From positions 62,001-126,000 of the forward strand of contig JAGGNK010003336.1 in assembly GCA_017590115.1 (NCBI GenBank): 64,000 bases of DNA, given 5' to 3'. The stretch is from Montifringilla adamsi (lineage: Eukaryota > Chordata > Aves > Passeriformes > Passeridae). Shown one piece after another: positions 11,866 through 23,731 of the stretch. A program made the position numbers and the translations under genes. A model generated the notes under the pieces. That model worked only from the letters and a program-made list of their open reading frames with translations. It was not told where the DNA came from and ran no database searches. How positions within the stretch are numbered: position 1 is the stretch's first letter; every line of letters begins with the position of its first letter.

Positions 11866-14786
11866 CCCACTAGTTCTGACCTGTCACAATTCTTAGAGGA
11901 AGCCTAGAGTGTAACTGAAAGTTAAATCAGCATTTTAGAAACTCCTGCTTGATTTCTGCAATTCCATTACATGAATTAAAGGCACAGGTAGCCAAAAGGA
12001 AATTTTCCAAATTCCCAGGGAGGGAGAATAAGCCCATTAATTTTGTTACCCTTTATCTTACTCCACAAACTACCTTGCTCATAATTAATTTTAAAATACT
12101 TTAAGCAATATATAGTGACCTAAGTGACCTTTGGTGAGCTAAAGGATCATGAAACAGAGTTTTACTGATTGCCTAACACTGTATGACTGCTGTGAAGTCT
12201 GCCAGTGCCACTGATAAATCTAGACACAGAAAATAGATTTAAACATTTCTAAAGCTATAATTTGTTCTTCTTAATATATTAAAAAATGTTTCAACAATAA
12301 GAATTCTACATATATTCAGAATCTACAAAAAGCAACTTACAAATTTTTAACAGATTCTTTATTTTAAATTCTTTAAATTAAAAAAAAAAGGTTTTCAAAG
12401 CATAAAACCACACACTTGACTATGTCATATGAGACAACAACACTGTGAAATATGAGAAGGCATCATGAAATTTGATCATATCAGTGATTCCTAGTGGAAA
12501 ACAGCAAATTCTCCTTGAACAAGATAACCTGGATTTACACCAGAACAACAAAAAACCATCAGATATTTGTAGAGACATCCAGGAGGAGCACTTATAATAC
12601 AATGATACTGGAAAAGCATGGTCACTTGCTAATCCCACAAGATATGTTCAGAGAATATGAGTTGTTATTTATGCATTTTCACAATGTTTGTATTTTTACA
12701 GAGCCCTTGAATAAAACATTGGCAAAATTGAAGGCAACTGGAATTTACTACTGACTTGGAAAAAAAGATGGGAACCCATTCTATGTCTAAAACCTACAAC
12801 ATAAAAATATTTCTGTGTTTCTACTTGCATGTTTATTTTTAATTACCCTTATTGGACATTTCTGCACAGTAGAAATGCTGCAATAATCTCTTCAATAATG
12901 ATGAACTTTTCCAAGGCCATTAGAGAATTCAGAGTGTCTGAAGTGGCACTGACCTTCCATCTGCTTCCAAAAGGGCACACCCACTCTGAACCACCACCCC
13001 ATGCACCATGCCAGAAGGGCCACTTGTGCGAATAATAGATAATATTGGGGATTTCAGTGTGATAATGATTCTTCTGAACCATATTGTTCAAATGAATTAA
13101 ATATTCAGAGTAATTAGACACTCTAAATTGGAACTTTGATTCTTAGCAGCTTCCTACACTAATTTTGTAATTCTTTGGGTTTGACATGTGCAAGGTTAAA
13201 GAAAAAAAAATTAAAAGCATATATAAAATGCAAATATTTCCTAGAAATAAAGCATTATGCAGATGAGAGTTTCAGCTTTGCTCTATATTTTCATATTCTG
13301 TGTAACTTGGAGAAATTGATAGTTGGCATCAAGTGACAGAAAAAGTCTTAAGGAAATCTGTATACCCTTTGTGCAATGAAGCATGAAGTAATTGCACTGA
13401 AAATATAGTCTCTGATCCTGCAGACCTTCCATTTCCCCAGCACAACTTCCAAATAATTTGCTTTCACGTGAGTGAAAACTAGAGGAGCTTGAAAATGAAA
13501 GTTCACCCAGCCAGTCGGGGAAGTGGATTTCATGAGAACTGCTCACCACACAGATTATCCAGTTTCATTTCTGGTTTTATAGTGAAAATAGAAAATTTGC
13601 CTTGATCAAATACCATAATTTGATAATCTGCATAAAAATGCTTCAGGTATAAAATGTGTCTGGAAGTATCTGTAATCATGGGATACCAACATCCTTTAAT
13701 CCAAAGGCAGTTTATCTGGCAGGTGTAAAGAAACTTTGCCTCCATCAAGGTGTTTGCTGCTATCAGTTTTGATTGTGGATCTGGGCTGTGTGACTGCTCC
13801 AGGAATTTCCAATGGACATTGCCATGTAGTACTGTATCCCCTAAACTACAATTGCTAAAGATAATTATCCCATCTTACCCCTCCTATATTGTTAATTCCA
13901 CACAGAGGCAAAAGCATCTGAAGGAGGGGGTGTGAGAGTGTCAGAGGCATAAAAAAACCAAACAAGTTCTTTGCTTCTCCTTGGTGGTGCAGGCAGATGG
14001 ATGTCACACTGCCTTCAGAATTCCAAAGAATCTCAGTTATCAGCAGGATTTTTTTTTTTTTAACAGTCTTGTCTTCTCACACAGTATGTTTAATTTAAAG
14101 TTAATTTAAATGATAGCTTCTGTTGTGGTGGAAGAACAAGAAGGAAAATCCCAGGTACAGAGCAGCAATGGGCTGTGAATTCATTCACAGGAGAGAAGTC
14201 AAACCCTGCTTGTTCCTCACCTGGTGCTGCCACTGCCTGGAAGAGCAGGCACAGGGATTCTACTTCATGGAATAACAGTTAAATACACCTTTGCTGATCC
14301 TGCCAAAGAGCAAGTGCACTCAGCAACAGCTGAGTTAGAAGTTCTAAATGGCAATAATATTGTTCCCAGGGAGCAAACACATCATCATCCTCTAGCTGTG
14401 CTGCCTCTTGCTTTCTTTCCAAGCTTTGCTTTCTGTCAGGCTGATGTGAGTACAGCTACACTGCAGCAAGAGCAGTCACTTAGCAACTTTGCTGTGCCCA
14501 CTTGGGAGAGGAGTGTTTCCAGGGAAAAGTTGCTTATTGATCCAAAAGAACTCCCTGTAACTCTGCTGTGCACACAGATAAGGGAGAGCTTGGCAGGGTG
14601 ATTTATACACATGATTGATAGATATGCCTGGAATGGATGTGAACGTGTCACTTAAACTCTCCAAAAATAGAGTCATTAAAAATGAAAACCAAACATTTTT
14701 GACACTTCTTCAGCATTTAAATAAGTTGATAAGAGATGAAGTACTCAAGGGACAGGAAATTTTGAGGAATGGCACATTTCTCATTG
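11866..14786. other. AT-rich unique DNA, no gene seen
   Basis: Open frames reach 125 codons (14224-14601) but show no recognised domain, and the minus strand over the same stretch is also partly open. There is a T-rich run at about 14049-14062. I recognise no repeat family. Confidence 0.5.
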
Positions 14787-15366
14787 TAGAATCACAGAAT
14801 GATGGGGATTAGAAGGGACCTTAAAAATCATCCAGTGCCACCCCTGCCATGGCAGGGACACCTTGCACTGTCCCAGGCTGCTCCCAGCCCCAGTGTCCAA
14901 CCTGGCCTTGGGCACTGCCAGGGATCCAGGGGCAGCCACAGCTGCTCTGGGCACCCTGTGCCAGGGCCTGCCCCCCTGCCAGGGAACAATTCCTCATTCC
15001 CAATCTCCCATCCAGCCCTGCCCTCTGGCGCTGGGAGCCATTCCCTGGCTCCTGTCCCTCCAGTGTCTGATGAAAAATCCCTCTCTGGCTTCCTTGCAGA
15101 CCCTGGAAGGTGCTGTGGGGTCTCCACACAACTTCTCCTCTCCAGGCTGAGCATCCCCAGCTCTCCCAGCCTTTCCTCCCACAGGGGAGGGGCTCCAGTC
15201 CCCCCAGAAAATTCATGGCCTCCTCTGGGCTCTCTGCAGCAGCTCCAGGTCCCTCCTGTGCTGGGCCCCGGGGCTGGGGCAGCTCTGCAGGTGGGGTCTC
15301 ACCTGAGGGGCAGAATCCCCTCTCTCGATGTGCTGCTCACACTGCCTTTCATGCCCTCATTTCAAT
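14787..15366 (-). mobile_element. CR1 LINE copy, young subfamily, 5'-truncated
   Basis: The copy starts with the antisense tail GTAGAATCACAGAATGATGG and runs through CCATGGCAGGGACACCTTGC, GGCAGCCACAGCTGCTCTGG and further CR1 sequence to about 15366. The first 270 bp match the copies at 25.6, 49.4 and 59.5 kb almost base for base. The 108-206-codon open frames on both strands here are a by-product of GC-rich CR1 sequence, not genes. A second CR1 in the opposite orientation joins its 5' end. Confidence 0.9.
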
Positions 15367-15650
15367 TCTTCCTGAGCATCAAGATCGAGCAACAGGACAA
15401 GAGCCACGGGCAGGGCTGAGCCCAGGAGCTGCCCCTGCCCAGGAGGCAGAGCTGCTGCCCTGGGCAGTGCCAGCCCTGAGCAGATGGGGCAGAGAGGCTG
15501 TGCAGTCTCCTCCCTGGGGACATTGCAGAGCCACAGGGACACACTGCTGTGCCTGTGCTCTGGGATGGCCCTGCTGGAGCAGGGAGGTGGCACCAGAGCA
15601 GCCCCGTGGGCCCTGCCAGCCTCACCCATCCTGGGATTCTTGAGATGTGT
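15367..15650 (+). mobile_element. CR1 LINE copy in opposite orientation
   Basis: Sense-strand CR1 landmarks are AGCAACAGGACAAGAGCCA, GAGGCTGTGCAGTCTCCTCC and GGCCCTGCTGGAGCAGGG. It ends at CATCCTGGGATTCTTGAGAT, a degraded tail. The 3' UTR type differs from that of the preceding copy, so this is a separate insertion and not a 5' inversion of it. The 177-codon plus-strand frame (15110-15643) spans both copies and is not a gene. Confidence 0.75.
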
Positions 15651-18600
15651 CTTATCTACCTGGAGGGCATAACGACATGCAGAGGATAAACCCCAAAATA
15701 AAGCTTGAGAAAGCAGACTTTTCAATCCTCTGTAAGCAGCTGCTGCTGGGGATGTGAACAAAGCAGCGTGATCCACTCCCAACCTTCTGGTATAAATCTG
15801 TGGTAGAATTGCAGTCATGGTAGGGCTTTAGATGAATCAGGATCTCAGGGAAAGAAGATTCACGTGGGAAGAGCCAAACAGAACTATGTCCATGCTGTGC
15901 TTACTTAGCTTTCCTCATTATCTCTATGGAATACAAGAACCCCCTTTGCCTCTGCACATGCACAATTTTATCATACACCTCTACACGTGTATTTTATTAC
16001 ATAAAATCACATAATGTTATGTACTATATAAAATAAATAAAAAGCAAAGCACCATGACTGAAATCTGAAAAAACAGAAGTGACTGCTTTAATAGCACCAT
16101 GCTTTTGCACCCTGTGGTATTTCTATTTGCATATTGATGAAGTTGAAGGTCAGATGGCACTAATTACAACCTGTTCACTCTGTCCAACATCCCACCACCA
16201 AATACTCAGGAGTGGACCTCTTAATGCCATTATGCAAATGATACTTAAGTACAGAAATAAATTCAAAATAGTGGCATCTAAAGCAGCATATTAGCAGGAG
16301 GTAAATTAATAAATATATTCAAGAAATTGAAATTGAAAATTATTATTCAACATGAAATTAATCATTACTGAATGATATGTAAAAAATAATGATTTTTTTC
16401 TCCCTGGTGTAACAGAAAAAAAGATCCAGTATCTTGGCAGGATGTATTATCCAACATTGCAGCATGGGTCTGATAGAGAATATGTTGAAGCAAATAGTAA
16501 AGAACTATCTTGATATGTAGAAAAGTGAAGAACTGATTTCAAATTATTTGAAAATTTATGGAATTGATGTAAAAAACCTCTAAGAAACCACCCAAAAGAA
16601 ATCCCCCAAAAAACCAAAATTCCACAACATCCCACAGTATGGCAGCTTGCTACTGGAGACAATAAATAATATGGTTTCTACAAATAATTGCTAATATAAA
16701 TAATAAGTAAATTCTTGTTTACCACTAAAAATTAGGTAACTTTCTGATGTAACTCCATGGCATAAAAAAAAAAGTGATTATTATTTCTTTGATGTAGAGT
16801 GTGAGAATAAATTGACCATTTTTTCTACCATTCCTTTTTCTATAAAGAATGAGAGTGTAAACAACTGCCCAACTTGAAAGAGAAGATCCCATATGAAAAA
16901 CATCCCTGGAAACAAGCACTGAATTCAGAGAATCCAGCATTTCCAGCACTTGCTGCAGAGGAGAAAGGAGGGAATGCACTTTTTGTCTCCTGTGGGAGAG
17001 CAATGATAAATACAAGGCTTGCAAAGACAAAGCTGAGTGCGAGGGAAGCCCTGAAGTCATGGGTGAGGTTTCCACTGCGGGGAATGTGGTGGAGGTACAA
17101 GGAAAGGCACAGGTCAGCACCTGTAAGACAGAAGAACAGATTTGTCCTGTGGCAAAAGCCCAGAAGGAATTTTAGTGATGTGCAGGATAGGGTTAGGGAA
17201 GGGTGCAGGGTGTCTGTGCTGCTGGTCTCAATCACACAGGAAGGGAAAAATGAGTTACAACTGAGAACTGGCAAAAACCAAAGAAGCAGAACAGAGACTG
17301 AGAGATCATGGAGGAGAAAACAGTGGAACTGCAAAGTGGTGATTGGGTAAAACACTCTGGGAAGAGCCTGAAGGCAGCTGAGGGAAAAAAACCAAATTGC
17401 CAGGAGAAAAACAAATGTGAAGTTAGAGAGCAATGCAAAGAGTCAGGCCACAAAATAAAAGGATTGATCTGCAACAGATCAATCTGGCCTTAGTCCTTTA
17501 CCACAATGTAAAATTTAAAGGAGAGCAAACAAAAAAATAATATATAAAGGATAGCTCCCCCCACAAAACAACTGTCAGTCAAACCAGCAGAAATATCCAC
17601 TCTGTTTACAATTACTCTCTAATTTACATAAATTAAAGCCCAATTGTGCAAGAGCTTTACCTGCTATGAAAACTTTAGGCTTTAATAATTTTATCTGCTG
17701 TTCCAATATCTTTCATAAGAAAGTTTTATTCATTCTCTTGCACCAAGGCTTTCTTCTTTGGTTACTTGTAAATAAATATTCAGCTTTAAAATGATAAAAG
17801 TTGTCAGGAGAACAGAAGCCAAGTGCCATGACAAGAGACCTGTGGACAGAAGGGTAGGAGGGGGAAGATTACCACAGCTGGAATTCACAATATATCAAAC
17901 TATTTTTAACATTTGTGGTAAAGCAAGGGGAAAGGCAAATGCTACAGGAAAAGCCTGGGACAATACAAGCATGCTCTCAGCATCTTGATACATGTCAAGA
18001 AAGATCATCAGCATTTCTTGAGGATAAATTTCTCCCAGAGTAGAAATCTGTCACAGCAGTATCCAAAATCGGGAAGGGTACACAGTCCTATGTAAATATT
18101 TGTTTCTAAAGGTAGGAAACAAAGCAGATTATTTTAGAGCATCCTGCAGAGGATGGTGGAATAATAAATCACCATCTCTGGATCCTGAATTCTGTAATAT
18201 TTACCCAAGCAGTCTTACATCTCTTCCTCAAAAATACTTTATCAATAAGGAAAAAAAAAAACCCAAAACCCACCCCAGTCTAAGATTTCACCTTAGTCTA
18301 TGAACTCAACAATTTAGCCAATAATGTCTTTGTCCATTTCCTACTTGATACTTCAGTCTTACACCTGTTTTATCTTTTTATCAGTTCCTTTGGATGGAGG
18401 ACTCAGCAAAAGTCCTTAGGAACTAACTACTATTTGTATTCTCCTTCCTTGCTATGTTTGACTTTCTGTAGTATGTAAACCCTTTTAAGTTAATGAAATT
18501 ATTCTTGCTTTGTTGTTGTCTTTCATTTTATTCAGTGCAAGACAACTAGACAAGCACACTTAACATAATTCCTTTTATAATAATCAAGGGAAAAACAGTG

Positions 18601-19534
18601 AAAATTTACTTCCACATGTTTTGTTTTAATAAGTTTGTTGTATTAAACCTACTTAAATAGCTGTTATTTCATTATCAGACTACCAGAATAAAGTAGAAAA
18701 AGTGTTTAATTAACAAATATGATCAACATTTTAGGACTGATAAATTTGGAGGCTTTAAAATAATGAGCAAAAATAAAAGCACAAAGTCATAAAAGATAAG
18801 ATTTAGCAGTATGGTTTTAATAAAATAGACTTTTCTGGTTTTTATCTAATTCCATCTGGTTTCAATCTTAAGAGACTTTCACTGCAGCAATACATTAGAT
18901 TGAATATCATAGTACAAAAATCTGTCAGAGGAAAGATTTCCCCTCATGGTGTAAGAGAGCTGAATAATCAAGCACTTTTACTATTAGACCTGCAATAATA
19001 ATTTAAACATTTCTTCTTCTATTGAGCAAGAACTCATTTCCAAAATCCTTTAGCAGTGAGTTTTACCTGCAGCCAGCCCTTTCCAGCCCATTGGTGTGGT
19101 TTACCCAAGGCAGTGATGTTTGAGTTGCTCCCCTGCAGCACACACACGTTTGCTTGTGCTGAGATGAACAACAATCAAATGTTAACAGGGTTTGTCTTCC
19201 CTGGCAGAACAGATTAATGTTAGCAAAAGTCACCTTTGCTACAGAAGGTTTAGGAGTCTCTCAAACCATTCATGTGGATTCAGAATGATCTGCTGAATGC
19301 CTGCAGCTGCTTTCCCCATATTTTTGCACGATTTTCCCACAATCATAATGCTGCTTCTACTCCAAAACCCTCAGGAAGGAAAATCTTGCCAATATTTGTA
19401 GGTATTGTAGGCATATTAGAAATAATCACAAGCAGTTTTGTAAAGATTTTTTTTAAGACTTCTGGGCATGAGAGTGGCTGAACATACCCAAAACATCTCT
19501 AATTAATATGTTGAGACAGAGAAATCCTTTGATG
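15651..19534. other. AT-rich unique DNA with a purine-rich sector
   Basis: No gene is supported. Between about 16870 and 17490 the plus strand is purine-rich and is open for 158 codons (16874-17350). The minus strand is open for 197 codons (16840-17433) and 131 codons. Neither protein has a recognised domain. A short perfect inverted repeat lies at 17462-17484. The rest is AT-rich with nothing recognised. Confidence 0.5.
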
Positions 19535-19679
19535 ACATCCCAGTCCCTGAAAGGAGCCTGCAAGAGAAATGGAGTGGGACTATTTACATGGGATGGAGGG
19601 ACAGGACAAGGGGAAATGGCTCCCACTGCCAGAGGGCAGGGCTGGATGGGATATTGGCAATTAGGAATTGTTCCCTGGG
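19535..19679 (+). mobile_element. CR1 LINE copy, 5' part, split by LTR
   Basis: Sense CR1 sequence includes GATGACATCCCAGTCCCTGA, GGGACAGGACAAGGGGAAAT and GCCAGAGGGCAGGGCTGGAT. It stops at TTCCCTGGG (19671-19679), exactly where a solo LTR begins, and resumes at 20069. The two halves join to give the normal CR1 order. Confidence 0.9.
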
Positions 19680-20068
19680 TGTGGTATTCACATTCTCTGA
19701 ACAGAGAGTGACATAATTCTCTCTCCCAGGATTTTTCTGGGAAGGCAGTGAGAAAGCTCAGAGAAGAAGAAAAACAATTCTTATCTCTACTTGCTGTGTC
19801 TGTTGTTTGGCACACGTGGAATGTGTTACGGGGATTGTTTATCCAAAAGGGATTTGTTAATTTGACACTGGTGATGGTGTTTGGCTTGATTGGCCAGTTG
19901 GGTCAAAGCTGTGTTATGACTGTCTGTAAGGGGTCACAAGTTTTTCATTAGTATAGTATTAGTGTAGTATAGTATAATATAGTGTACCTTAATAAAGCAT
20001 TTGTTAGCCTTCTGAAATCATGGAGTCAAGGCTCTTTATTCCCTGGCTGGGGGTCACCTGATACAATA
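19680..20068 (+). mobile_element. Solo LTR inserted in CR1, 6-bp target duplication
   Basis: The 389-bp LTR begins TGTGGTATTC and ends GATACAATA. It is flanked by perfect CCTGGG duplications at 19674-19679 and 20069-20074. The host CR1 continues across the site once one copy of CCTGGG is removed, so these boundaries are the best supported in the window. A TAGTATAGTAT-rich TATA-like region lies at about 19950-19985 and AATAAA at 19991-19996. A 6-bp duplication suits class II (ERVK-type) integration. The 3' terminus is AATA and not the usual CA. A related copy lies at 39270-39633. Confidence 0.9.
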
Positions 20069-20250
20069 CCTGGGAAGGTGGGCAGGCCCTGGCAGCTGTG
20101 GCTGCCCCTGGATCCCTAGCAGTGCCCAAGGCCAGGCTGGACACTGGGGCTGGGAGCAGCCTGGGACACTGGAAGGTGTCCCTGCCATGGCAGGGGTGGC
20201 ACTGGACGGGCTTTGAGGCTTCTCCCCCCCAAACCGTTCTGTGATTCCAC
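20069..20250 (+). mobile_element. CR1 LINE copy, 3' part, split by LTR
   Basis: This continues the CR1 interrupted at 19679: GGTGGGCAGGCCCTGGCAGC, CTGCCCCTGGATCCCTAGCA, CCATGGCAGGGGTGGCACTG, and the tail CCGTTCTGTGATTCCAC. It differs at several bases from the youngest copies. Confidence 0.9.
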
Positions 20251-21027
20251 AAAAACACATAATGTCCCTCCCAACTGGAGAACCAAGGTAGACTTGAATA
20301 TATTTGTATATTTGGAACTACAAATTTACTGTACTAGCCCAAACCTGATGAGCACAGAGCTATTCAAGAGTTTCACCCACAAACATGTGACCTGTTTGTG
20401 TCTAATTTCCTTTTCTTTTGCTAGCCAAGTACTTCCACTCTACCATGTTCACCCTTTATCAGTCAATCAATCAATGCTACTGCCAGTGGAGCCCACCCAC
20501 CCAGACACTTCAGGAGTTCCTCAATAACTCCCCTCATAACCCAGCAGGTTTTAGTACAGCTTTTTTCCTGCTTGTTTAACAATTTATTCCCACTGTATAC
20601 AAACTAGAAAAATAAAGTGTTTAGTAGGAAATAGGAAGTAGCTGGAATCTTGAAGTGTGAGTGTGCTGGTGTTAGAGGACAAAGTTGCTGTGCTGAGCCT
20701 TAATGAATACCCAAGGCAATAAATAACTTAATCTGTAACAAGAAAGCAAAAGCACTAGAATATTCACTTTACAGAACTAATCCACTGACATGCAATTCAT
20801 TAATTGTCTCCATTTGATCTTTTCAGACCCTGCAATTTTCTGCAGATTTTTAATGCAGGAACATTACAGTAAGGCACACAGGAAAGGCAGAAGTCACACC
20901 TGAGAGCTGGTTATGCCAGCTCCACTGCTGACAGCCACAGAGCCACTGAGGCTGCAAAACACCTCCAGCACCAGAAGCCACCCTTTGAGCCATCAGCCCT
21001 TTGTTCACCAGCCCTGAGAGCCACGTT
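20251..21027. other. Unique DNA, no gene seen
   Basis: A 104-codon frame at 20213-20527 overlaps the CR1 tail and has no recognised features. A short (CAAT)n run lies near 20460-20474. Nothing else was recognised. Confidence 0.5.
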
Positions 21028-21112
21028 CAGTTATTCCTTGGACTCCTCCAGCGATGGGGACTCCAAACCTCCCTGGGCACACCCTGCCAAAGCCTGACCC
21101 CCCTTTCCACTC
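21028..21112 (-). mobile_element. CR1 LINE internal fragment
   Basis: The stretch contains ATTCCTTGGACTCCTCCAGC, GATGGGGACTCCAAACCTCC and CTGCCAAAGCCTGACCCCCC. This is the antisense 3' UTR pattern of an older CR1 subfamily. Neither terminus is preserved. Confidence is lower because the fragment is short and diverged. Confidence 0.65.
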
Positions 21113-22427
21113 TTAAGAGCACACAGACATAAACATAATCTCTCTTTTTTCTCAGTAACTCTGGCAACTCACACTATTATTTCAAACCACAGTTGAAGCA
21201 ATTCAGAATAAATTTCTACGCATCAGCTGGAAGCAGCCTAAGCAGAGTGATTTCAGAAAGCTGAGTAAGGACTTTTATTTTGTGGTAATAACAGAAATGG
21301 AGGCCTTGGAGGCTTAGCACTAAAAGAAAGTAGAAAGTGTTTTCTGGTGTATAACAGGATCATTTAAAGCAACATTGTGATGGCCTCAGTGAGTAACACT
21401 TTGCAAAGGTCTCATGGTGTAAAAATATCAAAGATACTGATTATATGAGCTGAAAGACACTAAAGGACAAAGCTCCCTTGAGGAGCATACAAAAAATACT
21501 ACAACTACCTGTCACTGAAACAGCTTTGTTACTATTTTCCTGTGCCTTTGAAATTGAAATTATTTACATAACATTTAAGATTCCTGCTTTTATAACAGGG
21601 CTAACAAGAAGCACACAGGCATTACAACATTATCCAACAATGCCAGCTGCAAATTAGCGCTACAAGCTACAAGAAAGCTAAAAAGGAATCCTTTCTTTTA
21701 ACTTGGAAGTAAAAGTTCATTTGACTTCACATTTTCTGATTGAACACACTCTGTTTTCAAGTGGATACAAGGCACAAAATGATTTTAAAAAGTTATGATA
21801 GGTACTAAACACAAGCAGGTGCACTGGAATAGGAGAGGCAAGACTGGAGAATTTTTAAAAATTTTTTCTAGATAACTTAATTTTTTTTTTTGAGTGGTGT
21901 AATTACATGTCTTTAGTATGAATGTACAAGTCACTCAGTCCAGGTGTTAAACAGAGCCCCCCAGCTTTCTTAGCTTAGTTACAGAGGCTCACAGTAAGTT
22001 GCAGATCCCATTGTAAACAAGCTTCCTTGTATTAAATTGCCACACTGAGATGGGAACCACTGGGTTACCTAACTATCAAAATCAGGATTTGCTTAACGAG
22101 GATAATTATCTAGAGTAGTTAGGTGGTGCTCTTCATTAAATCTGTTTTGTAGCTTGTGATATTGCTGATATTAGTGGTACTCACAGTCATTAGAGATTAT
22201 ATTTCTATTTTAATCCAAAATGTCAAAGACCACACTAAAAATCTTGCTGTTCAAAACCTTAAACACTGTCATCCCAATTCATGACTAGGATTATACTCAT
22301 CTTTTTTGGACTTTAAATGATAAAAGAGAAAATATTCACTTATTTTTCACTCAAATGAGCAACTTAAGAGCAAGGGAACAGATGACTATTTCCTAATATA
22401 GTTTGGCTTAATTATAATGAGGTACAA
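21113..22427. other. AT-rich unique DNA, no gene seen
   Basis: No open frame of note, no RNA gene and no recognised repeat. Confidence 0.55.
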
Positions 22428-22545
22428 TTAATCATAGAATCACAGAATGGTTTGGATTGGAAGAGACCTTAAAGCTCATCTCATTCCAATCCCTGCCTTG
22501 TGCAGGGCCACCTTCCGCTACCCCAGGTTGCTGCTCAAATCCTGT
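22428..22545 (-). mobile_element. CR1 LINE fragment (3' end)
   Basis: A textbook antisense CR1 tail: AATCATAGAATCACAGAATG, then GGTTTGGATTGGAAGAGACC and CAGGGCCACCTTCCGCTACC. It is truncated after about 115 bp. Confidence 0.95.
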
Positions 22546-23650
22546 TAAATACTATGAAATTTTATCTCATCTATCAGATCAAGAAATTCCTGCAGCATAA
22601 GGTCTTAATCAGATTTTTATTCCAATATTTAAATCATTGTACTTTGTATTTGAAGTAGAGCAGACAAATACAGGGAGTTCCACATCAGCTTGTTTATGAC
22701 TGATTGCTGAGGCTGATTATAAACTTTGCTTTAAACCTAATTAACTGTAGTGACAGGAGTTCACAGAGGCTCCACACTTCCAACAGACACTGAGGACAAG
22801 GTGAGCACAGAGTTCTCAATATCCTGAGGATCCACTGGTGAAACAGATGTTCTTTTCATCTTGAAAGTTATAAGTTCAAGAAGAAAGTAACATTTCTTGT
22901 TTCCTCAGCAAGAGACTCAGTGCTAATATACTGAGAGCCACAACACAGTGAACACAAGTTTTTGGGGTTTTTTAATGTGAAGAAATTAGAGGCCCCACCA
23001 TCTGAATAGAAGATATATAAAATATTGTTCATGTGAGTGAACACTAAAAGTTTTGTTTAAGCCCAGAAGCTGCACACCCTTCTTGTGCTCCAAAGGTGAA
23101 ATGCTTCTGTGTTGTAATAAGCCTTCTTAGAATCAAAAAGAAAATGTATTTGAAACAAAGAAAACCCCAACTTTATATTGCATGGTGCTGTATAGGGGAA
23201 TAAGGGGAAATCCAATCTCAAGACAATTTTCTGAAAGCAGAAAGAAAACAATGGAATTGCTAAGAAAGCAATCAGACACTTTTTTTATACTGCCTGTCTT
23301 GATTTTTAATAGCAATAGCTCTATCTCTCAAGACACAATTTGATACAGAATATGATTTATTTTTTCCTGAGTTCAAAGAACTTAAATTGTTTCTTATGGA
23401 ATGTAAAACAAAATAAAGCCAAACAAACAAAAAAATAAAAACATCATTTACTTTTAAGATATGCAAGGACGAAAAAACCCACATGTATCAAAATTGTAAA
23501 ATCTATTTTCTCTTTTCTCCACATACAAAATGGATGGTGATAATATATCTCTGGAATCTAAACCCATAATTATTCACATTGTGTTTTAGCAATCTCTGGT
23601 CTACTGGAAATCATAGAAATACTGGGTTTTGATTTGGTTTTGCGTCTATT
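22546..23650. other. AT-rich unique DNA, no gene seen
   Basis: Frames of 60-70 codons on the minus strand lack any recognised features. No repeat was recognised. Confidence 0.55.
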
Positions 23651-23731
23651 AATCATGGAATCATGAAGCTGGAAGGGACACAGAAGGATCATCCAAGTCC
23701 AGCTCCTGTCCCTGTGTGGGTGTAAACCACC
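23651..23731 (-). mobile_element. CR1 LINE fragment (3' end)
   Basis: Antisense CR1 tail AATCATGGAATCATGAAGCT, then GGAAGGGACACAGAAGGATC and CCAGCTCCTGTCCCTGTGTG. About 80 bp long and diverged. Confidence 0.85.

Noticed and set aside
14224..14601. 125-codon plus-strand frame as a small gene
   Set aside because: No recognised motif and overlapping minus-strand frames of 66-71 codons. A start codon in AT-rich DNA is weak evidence.
14799..15643. 206- and 177-codon plus-strand frames
   Set aside because: They lie on two CR1 fragments of opposite orientation. GC-rich CR1 sequence has few stop codons in any frame.
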